Shown piece after piece: positions 17,709-26,438 of a stretch of DNA of 64,000 nucleotides. Each line of letters begins with the position of its first letter. The stretch's first letter is position 1. A program made the translations under genes and the position numbers. The notes under the pieces were generated by a model. That model did no database searches, was not told where the DNA came from, and worked only from the letters and a program-made list of their open reading frames with translations. Source of the stretch: Paraburkholderia susongensis (lineage in GTDB: Bacteria; Pseudomonadota; Gammaproteobacteria; Burkholderiales; Burkholderiaceae); assembly GCF_900177725.1 (NCBI RefSeq), contig NZ_FXAT01000002.1, forward strand, positions 372,001 to 436,000, written 5' to 3'.

Positions 17709-19682
17709 TTATGCGCCCTTGCGCGCCTTCATCTGCGCCGCACTTTCGATCATCGTTTCGAGCTGGCCGAAATTGACAGGCTTGGTCAGATGCGAAGTAA
17801 AGCCCGCGCCCAGACAGCGGCGCACGTCCTCGTCGGTGCCGAAGCCGGTCAGCGCGACGGCCGGCGCATCCGAATGTTCGCGGAACGCCTTGACGAAATC
17901 GAGGCCGGTGCCATCGGGCAAGCCGACATCGCTGACGACCAGATCGAAGCGCTGCAACTGGGTGGCAGCGAGCGCGTCATCGACGCGGCCGACCACCGTC
18001 ACCGCATGACCCACGCTGCGGATCAGTTGCGCCATCACCTCGGCAGTGTCCGCGTGATCTTCGATCAGCAGCACGGTCAACGGGCTCGCCGGCTGCACGG
18101 TGCTTGGCACGACGACCGGCTGCGCCGCGGCGGGCGCGGCCGCGGTCGGCAGCGTGATCGTGAAGGTCGCGCCGCAGTGCGGGCCGGGACTGTGCGCGAT
18201 CACGGTGCCGCCGTGCACGTCGGTCAGCGCCTTGGTGATCGCAAGACCGAGGCCGAGGCCGCCGAATTGCCGCGTCATGTTCTGGTCACCCTGCTCGAAC
18301 GCGTTGAAGAGCTTGCCGATCTGCTCCGGCTCGATGCCGATGCCCGTGTCCTCGACCGAGATCTGCACGTGCATGCGCTCGTCGCGCGTGCGCACGTAGA
18401 TGTGACCGCCGTCCGGCGTGAACTTCGCGGCGTTGCGAATCAGGTTCCACAGCATCTGCTGCAGGCGCGCGCGATCGGCGAGCACGTAATGATGCGTCGC
18501 GAGCTTGTCGACGTGCACGTCCTGCTGCTTGACCTGAATCTCGCTGCGAAAGAGTTCGAGCACGCTGTCGATCACGTCGTGCACGTCGACGGTTTCGAGC
18601 GACAGCCGCAGCTTGCCGTTCGCGACGCGCGTCAGATCGAGCAGATCGTCGATCAGGCGCGCCTCGAGCTCGATGTTGCGGCGAATCATGCGCACGCTGC
18701 TGCGCGCCTGACCGGGCAGATCGGGGATCATCTCGAGCACGCTCGCGCCGGCCAGCACCGGCGTGAGCGGCGTGCGCAATTCATGTGACAGCATCGCGAG
18801 AAAGCGGTCTTTCGCGCGGTTCGCCTCCTCGGCGGCCTGACGCGCGGCCTGCTCTGATGCGAGCAGCCGCTCGCGCTCCTCGATCGCCTCACGCTGCGAG
18901 TGAATGTCCGTGCAACTGCCGAACCATTTGCTGACGTTGTTTTCGGCGTCGCGCATCGCGACCGCGCGCACGTCGAACCAGCGGTATTCGCCGTCGTGCC
19001 GGCGAATCCGCATCTCGCGCCGGTAGTCACCGCTCTGGCCGGCGACCGCCTTGAGCCAGCTGCGGCGAATCTCCTCGCGATCGTCAGGATGCACCGCATC
19101 GAGCCATGCGAGGCCGTACGAACAGTGCTCGGACATGCCCGTGTAGTCGTGCCACTGCTTCGAGAGGAAATCGCAATCGCCCGCCGCATTGCAGGTCAGC
19201 ACGAGATGCGGCAGCGCCTCCGACAGCGTGCGGTAATGCAGCTCGCGATCGCGCAGCAGCAGCGCTTCGTCCGAGGCGCGCTGCAGACGCACCTGCGAGA
19301 GCACGCGCTCGACCGCCTCGGGAAGATAGTCGAGATAGTCGCCGGACTTCGGCACCACGTCGGACACGCCCGCGCGCAGCGCTTCGATCACGCGCGATTC
19401 GTCGGTGAAGCCGGTCACGAGGATCGCGGGAATCCGGATGCCTTCCGCGCGCAGGCGGCGGAAGAAATCGAGCCCGGTGTCCGGTCCGCTCAACTGATAG
19501 TCGAGCACCAGCAGATCGGGGCCGCCGCTCGCGAGCCGGTCGCGCGCGGCCTCGATTCCGGCGCAGATCGCCACCCGGCAACCGGCGCGTTCGAGCGACT
19601 TGCGCGCAAGCCGCAGGATGCCCTCGTCGTCGTCGACGACGAGCACATAGGCGGCGTGCGGCGTGGACACTTCTTCGGTCAT
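17709..19682 (-). CDS. Hybrid histidine kinase with two receiver domains (REC-PAS-HisKA-HATPase-REC)
   Basis: The domains of this 657-residue soluble protein are, in order: an N-terminal receiver with acceptor Asp61 in LLVLDYQLSG; a PAS domain (about 140-270) with its trailing PAC segment; a short coiled coil; HisKA with MLSHELRTPLTPVL (His near 300); HATPase with NLIRNAAKF, VEDTGIGI and GLGLGLAI; and a C-terminal receiver beginning TVLLIEDHADTAEVM with acceptor Asp in VVSDVGLPDG. It has no transmembrane segment. It is third in a minus-strand set with a membrane kinase and a stand-alone receiver, which suggests a branched phosphorelay. The signal is unknown. Confidence 0.9.
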   Translation of the reverse strand: MTEEVSTPHAAYVLVVDDDEGILRLARKSLERAGCRVAICAGIEAARDRLASGGPDLLVLDYQLSGPDTGLDFFRRLRAEGIRIPAILVTGFTDESRVIEALRAGVSDVVPKSGDYLDYLPEAVERVLSQVRLQRASDEALLLRDRELHYRTLSEALPHLVLTCNAAGDCDFLSKQWHDYTGMSEHCSYGLAWLDAVHPDDREEIRRSWLKAVAGQSGDYRREMRIRRHDGEYRWFDVRAVAMRDAENNVSKWFGSCTDIHSQREAIEERERLLASEQAARQAAEEANRAKDRFLAMLSHELRTPLTPVLAGASVLEMIPDLPGQARSSVRMIRRNIELEARLIDDLLDLTRVANGKLRLSLETVDVHDVIDSVLELFRSEIQVKQQDVHVDKLATHHYVLADRARLQQMLWNLIRNAAKFTPDGGHIYVRTRDERMHVQISVEDTGIGIEPEQIGKLFNAFEQGDQNMTRQFGGLGLGLAITKALTDVHGGTVIAHSPGPHCGATFTITLPTAAAPAAAQPVVVPSTVQPASPLTVLLIEDHADTAEVMAQLIRSVGHAVTVVGRVDDALAATQLQRFDLVVSDVGLPDGTGLDFVKAFREHSDAPAVALTGFGTDEDVRRCLGAGFTSHLTKPVNFGQLETMIESAAQMKARKGA

Positions 19683-19833
19683 GCAGGTCTTCTCTGGCTA
19701 GTTCGATCGCTTATCTTGTCATGAACGGCTTTCGGTCAGCTTCATGCGCGGAACTTCATACGCTGAACTTCATGCCCCAACTTCATGTGGTCAGCTTCAC
19801 GCGGCGCTGGCGGCGCAGCTTTCTCGCCGCGGC

Positions 19834-20325
19834 TCACGGCGGGGCCAGCCGATGCCCCGGCGGCAGCTTGACCACCTGCAGGAAGAAGCCGAGCCGGCGC
19901 ACCGCCTCGATGAACGCATCGTATTCCACCGGCTTGCAGATGTAGACGTTGCAGCCGAGTTCGTAGCAGCGCGTGATCTCGCGCGGATCGTCGGTCGTGG
20001 TCAGCACGATGACCGGCACGGCGGCGGTCTCGGGTGCTTCCTTCAGGCGCCGCAACACCTCGAAGCCGTCGACGCGCGGCATTTTCAGATCGAGCAGGAC
20101 GACGAAACTCCCGAGATTCTCGCGCGATGGATAATGATTCCCTTCGGGATCGCGCAGGGCTTCGGCGGGCGTGGGGCCGAAGAAATAGTCGAGCGCCTGC
20201 TGGCCGTCGCGAAAGCGCACGAAGCCGTTCGAAATGCCGGCGCGACGCAGATTACGCTCGACGAGCGTCGCGTGGCCGTCGTCATCTTCGATCAGCACGA
20301 TGCTGACCGTTTGCGCGTGACTCAT
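19834..20325 (-). CDS. Stand-alone CheY/Rcp1-like response regulator
   Basis: The 163-residue protein is a single receiver domain of the Rcp1 type often found beside phytochrome-like or CHASE-domain kinases. It has acidic residues EDDD at 13-16, phosphoacceptor Asp79 in VVLLDLKMPRVDG, TTTDDPREI, and the Lys in YICKPVEYDAF. There is no output domain. The ATG at 20325 follows GGAGAGC. It lies 95 bp downstream of the membrane histidine kinase and 151 bp upstream of the hybrid kinase, so it probably shuttles phosphate within this module. Confidence 0.9.
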   Translation of the reverse strand: MSHAQTVSIVLIEDDDGHATLVERNLRRAGISNGFVRFRDGQQALDYFFGPTPAEALRDPEGNHYPSRENLGSFVVLLDLKMPRVDGFEVLRRLKEAPETAAVPVIVLTTTDDPREITRCYELGCNVYICKPVEYDAFIEAVRRLGFFLQVVKLPPGHRLAPP

Positions 20326-20420
20326 ATGCTCTCCGTGCTAACCCGTGCTAGCGATTGGTCATGCAGGCTACCGCGCGGCCCGCCAAGCGCAAATCCGCCA
20401 CCGCCAACGCGGCAGCCTCC

Positions 20421-22031
20421 TCAGAAACGCATCGGCTGCTCAGGCAGCACCACGAAAAAGGTCGACCCCGCCCCCTCGGCCGACTCGACCCACACGCGCC
20501 CGCCATGCCGTTCCACCGTGCGCCGCACCACCGCGAGACCGATGCCCTCGCCGCCCGCCACGTCGCCGTGCAAACGCTGAAACGCGCGAAAAACTTTCGA
20601 CAGATACGCGGCCGGAATCCCCAACCCATTATCGCGGACATAATAAGTGCGCATACGCACTGCGTGCGCCCCGGTTTCGTCGACGCTTTCGGACTCGAGC
20701 GCGCCGACCTCGATGCGCCCGCGCCGCGCCGGGTCCAGAAAATTCAGCGCGTTGCCGATCAGGTTGCTGAAGATCTGCTCGACCGCCGCCGGATCGCCCC
20801 AGGCAGGCGGCAGATCGCGCACCGCAACCACCGCCTCGCGCTGGCTGATCGCGCCCTGCATCGCATCGACGACCCGGCCCACGACACGCCCGACGCTCAC
20901 GCGCTGCCACTGGTATTCGAGCCGCCCGGCGCGCGAAATCCGCAGCAGCGCGTCGATGATCGACGCCGCGCGCGCGACCGCGGTGCGCAGATAATGCAGC
21001 GACTCGCGCACGTCGCCGTCGAGAATATGTGTCATGCGCCGCTGTTCGTTCGCAGGCAGGTCGGTGTCTGCGACGATGCGCTCCAGCTCGTCGCACGACA
21101 CGTGCAACTCCTTCGAGAACCCCTGCAGATTCACGAGCGGCGAGCGCAGATCGTGCGACACGCTGTAGATGAACATTTCATTATCTTGCGTTTCCTGGCG
21201 CAATTCCTCATTGACGGCCGCCAGTTCCTGGGCACGCACCTCGAGTTGCGTCTTCAGCGCGTCCTGTTCGGTTTCCGCTTCGCGCAGACGCGTGTCGGTC
21301 TGATGCAGCACGGTGTCGAGCGCGGCGATTTCGTCGCTGCCCGACAACGGCGCCGCGAGCGGCCGGCCGCTGCCGAGACGCTCGGCGTTATCGATCAGCA
21401 CTTCGAGGCGGCGGCCGATGCTGCGCGCGAACACCATCGCGGTCGCCGCCCAGATCAGCATCGAGCCGAGCACGACGGCGATCAGTGCATATTGCTGACG
21501 CTCGCGCCGCTGCGCGAGCGCCGTCGAGCGTTCGGTGTCGAGCCGCGACGCCTCGGTGCCGAACGCGGCCAGTTCGTCGCGAAACGCCGCGACCTGGCGC
21601 GGCAACGCGCCGGTTTCGAGCGCGAGATAGGGGCCGAGGCCGCGCCCCTCGTGCAGCGCCTGCGAGATCGCGACGCTCTGCTCGCGGTAGGCATCGATCA
21701 CGCGCCGCATGTTGCGCACGCGTTCGGCCTGCTGCGGCGTGTCGGCGACGAGCGTGTCGAGCTTCGCGAGCCGGTCGTTGAGGTCGACCCACACCGCGTG
21801 ACGGTCGATCAGCGATGCGTCGCCGGTCACCATGGCCGTGCGCACGCGCGCCGCCTCGCGCAGCAACGGATCGACGATGGCCGACGACTGGTAAAGGATC
21901 TGCTTGCTGTTATCGACCCACTGCGCGGCCTGCGCGGTCTGCTCCTGCGTATCGAAGACGACGCCGAGCAGCGCAAGTTCGACCACGCTCGGCACCGCGA
22001 TCAGCAGCAGACCCTTGGTGAATAGTTTCAT
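20421..22031 (-). CDS. Membrane sensor histidine kinase with CHASE3-like periplasmic domain
   Basis: The start at 22031 (MKLFTKGLLLIAV) is preceded by GGGAA. The open frame runs to 22526, but that part is low-quality sequence without family features. The 536-residue protein has TM1 (about 7-25), a periplasmic helical bundle of about 150 residues resembling CHASE3, TM2 (LIAVVLGSMLIWAATAMVF), HAMP, a coiled coil, HisKA with YSVSHDLRSPLVNLQGF, and HATPase ending GIGLAVVRRTVERHGG. It is probably the input of the phosphorelay with the two genes that follow it. Confidence 0.88.
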   Translation of the reverse strand: MKLFTKGLLLIAVPSVVELALLGVVFDTQEQTAQAAQWVDNSKQILYQSSAIVDPLLREAARVRTAMVTGDASLIDRHAVWVDLNDRLAKLDTLVADTPQQAERVRNMRRVIDAYREQSVAISQALHEGRGLGPYLALETGALPRQVAAFRDELAAFGTEASRLDTERSTALAQRRERQQYALIAVVLGSMLIWAATAMVFARSIGRRLEVLIDNAERLGSGRPLAAPLSGSDEIAALDTVLHQTDTRLREAETEQDALKTQLEVRAQELAAVNEELRQETQDNEMFIYSVSHDLRSPLVNLQGFSKELHVSCDELERIVADTDLPANEQRRMTHILDGDVRESLHYLRTAVARAASIIDALLRISRAGRLEYQWQRVSVGRVVGRVVDAMQGAISQREAVVAVRDLPPAWGDPAAVEQIFSNLIGNALNFLDPARRGRIEVGALESESVDETGAHAVRMRTYYVRDNGLGIPAAYLSKVFRAFQRLHGDVAGGEGIGLAVVRRTVERHGGRVWVESAEGAGSTFFVVLPEQPMRF

Positions 22032-22404
22032 GTTCCCGGAAGGGCGTTCAGGCGGTCGTTCAAACGGCGGCGGCCCGCGCACTCCCATCGCGCCCCGCGA
22101 GGCGGGCGCAGCGCGGCCGGACGGGCCATTATCGACGTGAATCCGAGATATTTCAATGTAGCGGCAGGAAGCGCTCGCCCACACAAAAATGACTTTTTTA
22201 TTGGCATGGGATGTTTTTTCGGCGTCTCGTGAGTCTATGATGGAGACAACATCTGCTGGGAAGCGAAAGCGCGCGGCGAGGCGATTCGGCATGATTCGTG
22301 CGGGAAGCGGTGAAGCGGCGCAAGCTGTCGAATCACCGTGAATCCGGCCTTCTCGTATGCTATAAAAGATCGACGTGCGGCGCGCGAAAGCCGGGAGTGG
22401 TCGC
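22032..22404. other. Intergenic region between divergent kinase and hypothetical genes
   Basis: No gene is supported in these 373 bases. The first 100 are GC-rich; 22140-22380 is noticeably AT-richer, with T tracts, which is consistent with divergent promoters. The frame open upstream of the kinase start crosses this stretch but has no family-like sequence. Confidence 0.5.
22361..22366 (+). promoter_or_regulatory. Candidate -10 (TATAAA)
   Basis: TATGCTATAAAAGATC contains TATAAA in the GCTATAA context common in this genus. It ends 38 bases before the ATG at 22405. That supports the short-leader start for the following hypothetical gene. Confidence 0.35.
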
Positions 22405-22896
22405 ATGAGGACGCAGCGTTTCTTGCAATTCTTTTTCAGGCGAATTTTTATGTCCTTCCCGAAAAAGCGTAGACGCGCGAAGGTGGACGGCGACGAGTCG
22501 TTCCTCGCGGTCCTGCGGCATTTCAAGCCATTCGGTCAGCTCGACACCAAAATCGCGCGCGCCCGCGCGCAGGACGAGCCGGTCCTCTATGCGCATGTGC
22601 TGCCCGGGCTCGACGTGCTTCTGTGCAGCGTGCGCGGCGCACAGCCGCCCTATCCCGCGCCGGCCGAATTGCGGCGGCGCTGCATCGAATCCATCACCAA
22701 CGCACTGGAGCAGCCGCTCGACGGTCTCGAAAACGGCGGCTACTGGTACGAGGCGGACGGCTTCGGCTTCCTCGTGTTTGCAAGCCGCGCGCGCGGCAAG
22801 ATTCTGACGGAATTCGGCGCGACGCGAGTCAGCACCCGTCGCGGCGTGCGCCGCCAGGATGCGGCAGGAGACGCAACGCCACGCTCGCTCAGGTAG
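22405..22896 (+). CDS. Hypothetical protein
   Basis: The 163-residue protein (alternative start at 22450) is not recognised. Its N terminus is basic (FPKKRRRAKVDGD). The middle has a regular alternating pattern (DEPVLYAHVLPGLDVLLCSVRG, then LRRRCIESITNALEQPLDG) that looks like a compact alpha/beta fold. The C-terminal 25 residues are basic and probably disordered. The 22405 ATG has GGGAG eight bases upstream and a TATAAA box about 40 bases upstream; the 22450 ATG has no ribosome site. There is no signal peptide or membrane segment. Function unknown. Confidence 0.55.
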   Translation: MRTQRFLQFFFRRIFMSFPKKRRRAKVDGDESFLAVLRHFKPFGQLDTKIARARAQDEPVLYAHVLPGLDVLLCSVRGAQPPYPAPAELRRRCIESITNALEQPLDGLENGGYWYEADGFGFLVFASRARGKILTEFGATRVSTRRGVRRQDAAGDATPRSLR

Positions 22897-23020
22897 GCTG
22901 AAAATCGGTGCTGCCGACTCGCCGCGGACAACGCGGTTGATGGTTTTGTGGCGGGCTCTTCCGTAGCCGTCGTCGTTCTTTCTTACCTGTGCGCGGGCAA
23001 GCCGCACAGCATCGCTTCCG

Positions 23021-25546
23021 TCAGCTCCCCTTGTATTCAGCAGCGTTTGCCGGCGACAGCGTCGCGGGCTTGCGATCGGCCGCACCAGGAGTGCGAGGCG
23101 CGCCCGACGACTTGTTGCCCGGCACGCCATCGATCGAAAGCGGCGCCTTCGGCTGCTGCTTCACACCCGGCGGCGGCGCCTTCGGCATCTGCCTGACCTG
23201 CGCGAGCAGTTCGGCGCACGGCACCGGCTTGTTGTCGCTTGGCGCAAGCAGCGGTATCAGCGCCGCGAACGGATTGATGAGCCCGAGCCCGATCATCGCG
23301 CCACCGCGCAACGCAAGCGCGGCCGCATTCACGCCGACGTGCGGATCCTTGAGGGTACCCCTCACGTAGAAGGGCGAGCGCAGCGAAAACACCCGGAAAC
23401 CCTTCGTGTGCGGATGGACGTTGAGGTCCATCGTCTCGTCGCGCAGATTCACCTGACCGTCGATGCTGATGACCGCGTCGTCGGTATCGAGCGCGAACAC
23501 GCGTGTTTCGAGCACGCCGTTGGTCGCGACGAAATCCGCCGCCGCGCAGTTGATCTTCACGTCGCGATTACCGAACAGCTTTTCATACACGACGTTCGCG
23601 ACGTTCAGGCCCGCCGCCTCCATCAACAGACGGCTCACCGTGCCGTTGGTCACGAGCGCCTTCACCTCGCCGTTCGAGGTGGCCGCGAGCGCCGCCGGCG
23701 AATTGCCGGTCGCGGAGAGTGACGCGTCGCCGTTGATCTCGCCGAGCGCGTTCTGCATCGTCTTGAAGTTCGGGAACAGCTGCTTCAGCTTCAGATGCCG
23801 AGCCGAGGTCGAGAAGCGTCCCTTGAGCGGCGTCGCGCTGCCGTCCAGATGGATGTCCGATGCGAGCGAGCCACCCGCGACCCCGAACTTGAGCGGTTCG
23901 AGCGAGAGCACGCCGTCGGTCATCACGACGTGCGTGTAGAGGTCCGTGATCGGCAGGCTCGAGTTCTTGACGATGCGCCGGCCCGTGAACTTGACGTCGG
24001 CATCGATCGCCTTCCAGCGGTCGGTGTGGAATTCCTCGACCGGCAACACACGGCCGCTCGGCTGTGCGGTCGCGTCGCCGCGCTTCGCCTTGCTCGCGCT
24101 CGAATCCGCGCCGATCACCGGTGCGAGGTCGGAGAACTGCAGCAGGTGCGACACGAGTTCGCCCTGCAACAGCGGACGCGGCTCCCGCGCCGTATAGGTG
24201 AGCGAGCCGTTCAGATCGCTGCCGCCGACCCGGCCCGTGAAATTTTCATACGTAAAGACGCTTGCATGCGCCTTGAAGCGGCCGATCAGATGCCCGTCGG
24301 TCGCATACGGCGGCGTCTCGGGCAGCGTGACGCCGGTCAGCGAATAGAGGTGCGCCATGCTGTTGCCTTGCAGCCAGAGACGCAGATCGATCGCCGCGAG
24401 ATGCGCGGGGTCGGTGATCGTGCCGACGAACGCGACATGCAGATCGCCGGCCTTCACATCGGCCTGCACCGGGAACGGCCGGTTCGCGTCCTGTAGCGCG
24501 AGCACGCCACCCACCTTGCCGCTGCCCGACACGGCGGTCTTGTTGTAGCTGCCTTTGACGGTCCACGCGATCGCATAGAGCGGCGTGGCGCGCGGGGCGG
24601 CGGGGGTGCCGGCCGCGCCGCTCGCGCCGGACGCTGTCTCGGCTGTGCTGGCGCCCCCGCTCGTCGCGACGGCGCCGCTCGCGGTGAGTGCGCCCGCGGC
24701 GCCCGAGGTGGCCGCGGTGGCGGCCGCGGCAGAGGCTCCCGCCGAATGCGCTTCTGCTACTACCGAGGCACCTGAAGCCGCTGAAGCTCCCGAAGCATCC
24801 GACGCCGCAGCCGCGGCCGCCTCCGACGCCGCCTTGGCTTCCGAAGCCGCCTGCGCCTCGGCCTGCGCCGCGAGCCGGTTCGCGCCCGCCTTGCCGATCG
24901 CCTGCACCGACGCGCTACGCGAGGCCGCTTCCTGCTGCTTCAACGCTTCGCCGAGCGGAACCGGCTGACCGAGCGTATCGATAGCCACCGTCAGATCGAC
25001 CTTCTCCTTCTGATCGGACAGCGTGACATTGCCCTTCGCGAACGCGATGTCGCGCAGATCGAGCTTCCATTCCGACGGCCCGCTCGACGACGCCAGCTCG
25101 AAGGTCCAGTTGTTGCGCCCGTCGGCCAGGCGTTCGAGATCGACCGACGGGTTCACGAGATTGATCGCCGGAATCACGATGTCGTGCGCGAGCAGCGGCA
25201 GCACTTCGACCTCGAAGTCGATTTCGTCGAGCGTCGCGAAGTGCGGCTGCTTGGTCCAGTCGGGATTGCCGAGCGTGATGTCGGCCGCCGTGAAGCGCGG
25301 CCACGGCACCCAGCCGCGCCAGCCGGTTTCGCCGGCCGGAGCCCGCCAGCCCACCTTGAGATCGCCGTTGATCGCGAACGGCCGGCCGATCGCCTGCGTG
25401 ACCTTGTCGTTGATATACGGCCGGGCGCGGTTCCAGTCGAAAGTCAGAATGAAGATGACGAGCGCTGCAATCAGGATGACGAGCGTCGCCAGCAGCCATG
25501 CGATGATTTTTCCGATTCGTCTTCCGACGCTGCTCGACCCTGCCAT
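23021..25546 (-). CDS. AsmA-family envelope protein
   Basis: This 841-residue protein begins with a short cytoplasmic tail and one TM segment (IIAWLLATLVILIAALVIFIL), followed by the AsmA-like N-terminal motif NDKVTQAIGRPFAINGDLKVGW. A second conserved block near the C terminus (TNGTVSRLLMEAAGLNVANVVYEKLFGNRDVKINCAAADF) is typical of AsmA/YhjG-type proteins. These are bridge-like inner-membrane proteins implicated in lipid transport and outer-membrane homeostasis. Residues about 225-320 are an Ala/Ser-rich low-complexity insertion. The C-terminal tail is Pro/Lys rich. The ATG follows GGAGCC. Confidence 0.88.
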   Translation of the reverse strand: MAGSSSVGRRIGKIIAWLLATLVILIAALVIFILTFDWNRARPYINDKVTQAIGRPFAINGDLKVGWRAPAGETGWRGWVPWPRFTAADITLGNPDWTKQPHFATLDEIDFEVEVLPLLAHDIVIPAINLVNPSVDLERLADGRNNWTFELASSSGPSEWKLDLRDIAFAKGNVTLSDQKEKVDLTVAIDTLGQPVPLGEALKQQEAASRSASVQAIGKAGANRLAAQAEAQAASEAKAASEAAAAAASDASGASAASGASVVAEAHSAGASAAAATAATSGAAGALTASGAVATSGGASTAETASGASGAAGTPAAPRATPLYAIAWTVKGSYNKTAVSGSGKVGGVLALQDANRPFPVQADVKAGDLHVAFVGTITDPAHLAAIDLRLWLQGNSMAHLYSLTGVTLPETPPYATDGHLIGRFKAHASVFTYENFTGRVGGSDLNGSLTYTAREPRPLLQGELVSHLLQFSDLAPVIGADSSASKAKRGDATAQPSGRVLPVEEFHTDRWKAIDADVKFTGRRIVKNSSLPITDLYTHVVMTDGVLSLEPLKFGVAGGSLASDIHLDGSATPLKGRFSTSARHLKLKQLFPNFKTMQNALGEINGDASLSATGNSPAALAATSNGEVKALVTNGTVSRLLMEAAGLNVANVVYEKLFGNRDVKINCAAADFVATNGVLETRVFALDTDDAVISIDGQVNLRDETMDLNVHPHTKGFRVFSLRSPFYVRGTLKDPHVGVNAAALALRGGAMIGLGLINPFAALIPLLAPSDNKPVPCAELLAQVRQMPKAPPPGVKQQPKAPLSIDGVPGNKSSGAPRTPGAADRKPATLSPANAAEYKGS

Positions 25547-25739
25547 TTAAAGGCTCCGCGTGTTGTTCTACGTTATGCACCGGGCGTGCAGTTATCGTGC
25601 CCGGACCTGAGCGGCGCGTCACCGCGCTTGCTGTTCGAGCTTGTCGTTTTATCATGGCGCACAGTTTGAGGACAGATTGATCAGCGGATTGCCGCCCGAA
25701 CCAGCCGCAACGCATACATTCCCCCACGACGACCCAACC

Positions 25740-26438
25740 ATGACCGATGTTCCCTTCGTTCTCGCCGACGGCATCGTGCGGCGCGATGCGCAGCGCGGCC
25801 AGACGCTGTTGCAGCCGACCACCTTCGCGCTGCGCGCCGGCGAGCGTGTCGCGATTACCGGGCCGTCCGGCTCGGGCAAGAGCGTGTTTCTACGCGCGCT
25901 CGCACTGCTCGACCCGCTCGATGCGGGACGCATCATGTGGCATGGCGCGCCGGTCGAGCGCGCGGCGATTCCGCGCTACCGGCGCAACGTCGCCTATATC
26001 CGCCAGCGGCCCGCGCTCATCGACGGCAGCGTCGAAGACAACCTGCGCTATCCGTTCGAGCTGCGCGCCTATCGCGACGTGCGCTTCGATCGCGACCGCG
26101 CGGCCGCCCTCGCCGGGCAGGCCGGCCGCGGCGGCGACTTTCTCGGCAAGCTCGCGAGCGAGCTGTCGGGCGGCGAAGCGCAGATCGCCGCGCTGATCCG
26201 CGTGCTGCAACTCGCGCCCGAGGTGCTGCTGCTCGACGAGCCGACCGCCTCGCTCGACCCCGCGTCCTCGCTTGCGATCGAGGCGCTCGTGCGGGCGTGG
26301 TTCGACGCCGCGCCCGGCCGCCACGCGTCGATGTGGGTGTCGCACGATCTGGCGCAAGCCGCGCGCATGAGCGAGCGGCATCTGACGATGCGCGCCGGCG
26401 TGCTCGAAGAAGCCGCGCCCGAGGAGTTGCGCCAATGA
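25740..26438 (+). CDS. fetA: FetA-like ABC transporter ATP-binding protein
   Basis: The 232-residue ATPase has Walker A GPSGSGKSV, signature LSGGEAQ and Walker B VLLLDEPTASLD followed by the switch His in WVSHDLAQ. With its FetB-like partner it resembles E. coli YbbL/YbbM (FetAB), a putative iron exporter that protects against oxidative stress. The start at 25740 gives the normal length; upstream codons to 25641 are not family-like. Its last codons overlap the next gene by 4 bases (ATGA), indicating translational coupling. Confidence 0.85.
   Translation: MTDVPFVLADGIVRRDAQRGQTLLQPTTFALRAGERVAITGPSGSGKSVFLRALALLDPLDAGRIMWHGAPVERAAIPRYRRNVAYIRQRPALIDGSVEDNLRYPFELRAYRDVRFDRDRAAALAGQAGRGGDFLGKLASELSGGEAQIAALIRVLQLAPEVLLLDEPTASLDPASSLAIEALVRAWFDAAPGRHASMWVSHDLAQAARMSERHLTMRAGVLEEAAPEELRQ

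Noticed and set aside
19738..19801. Possible CRISPR array
   Set aside because: Repeat units are only about 9 bp with 4-5-bp gaps, far too short, and no cas gene is present.
20421..22526. Long form of the membrane kinase starting at 22526
   Set aside because: The extra 165 codons cross an AT-rich promoter-like gap and show no domain; the ATG at 22031 begins a normal TM1.
25937..26434. 5' extension of the fetB frame
   Set aside because: It overlaps fetA out of frame and is Arg-rich; the ATGA overlap at 26435 gives the correct permease N terminus.
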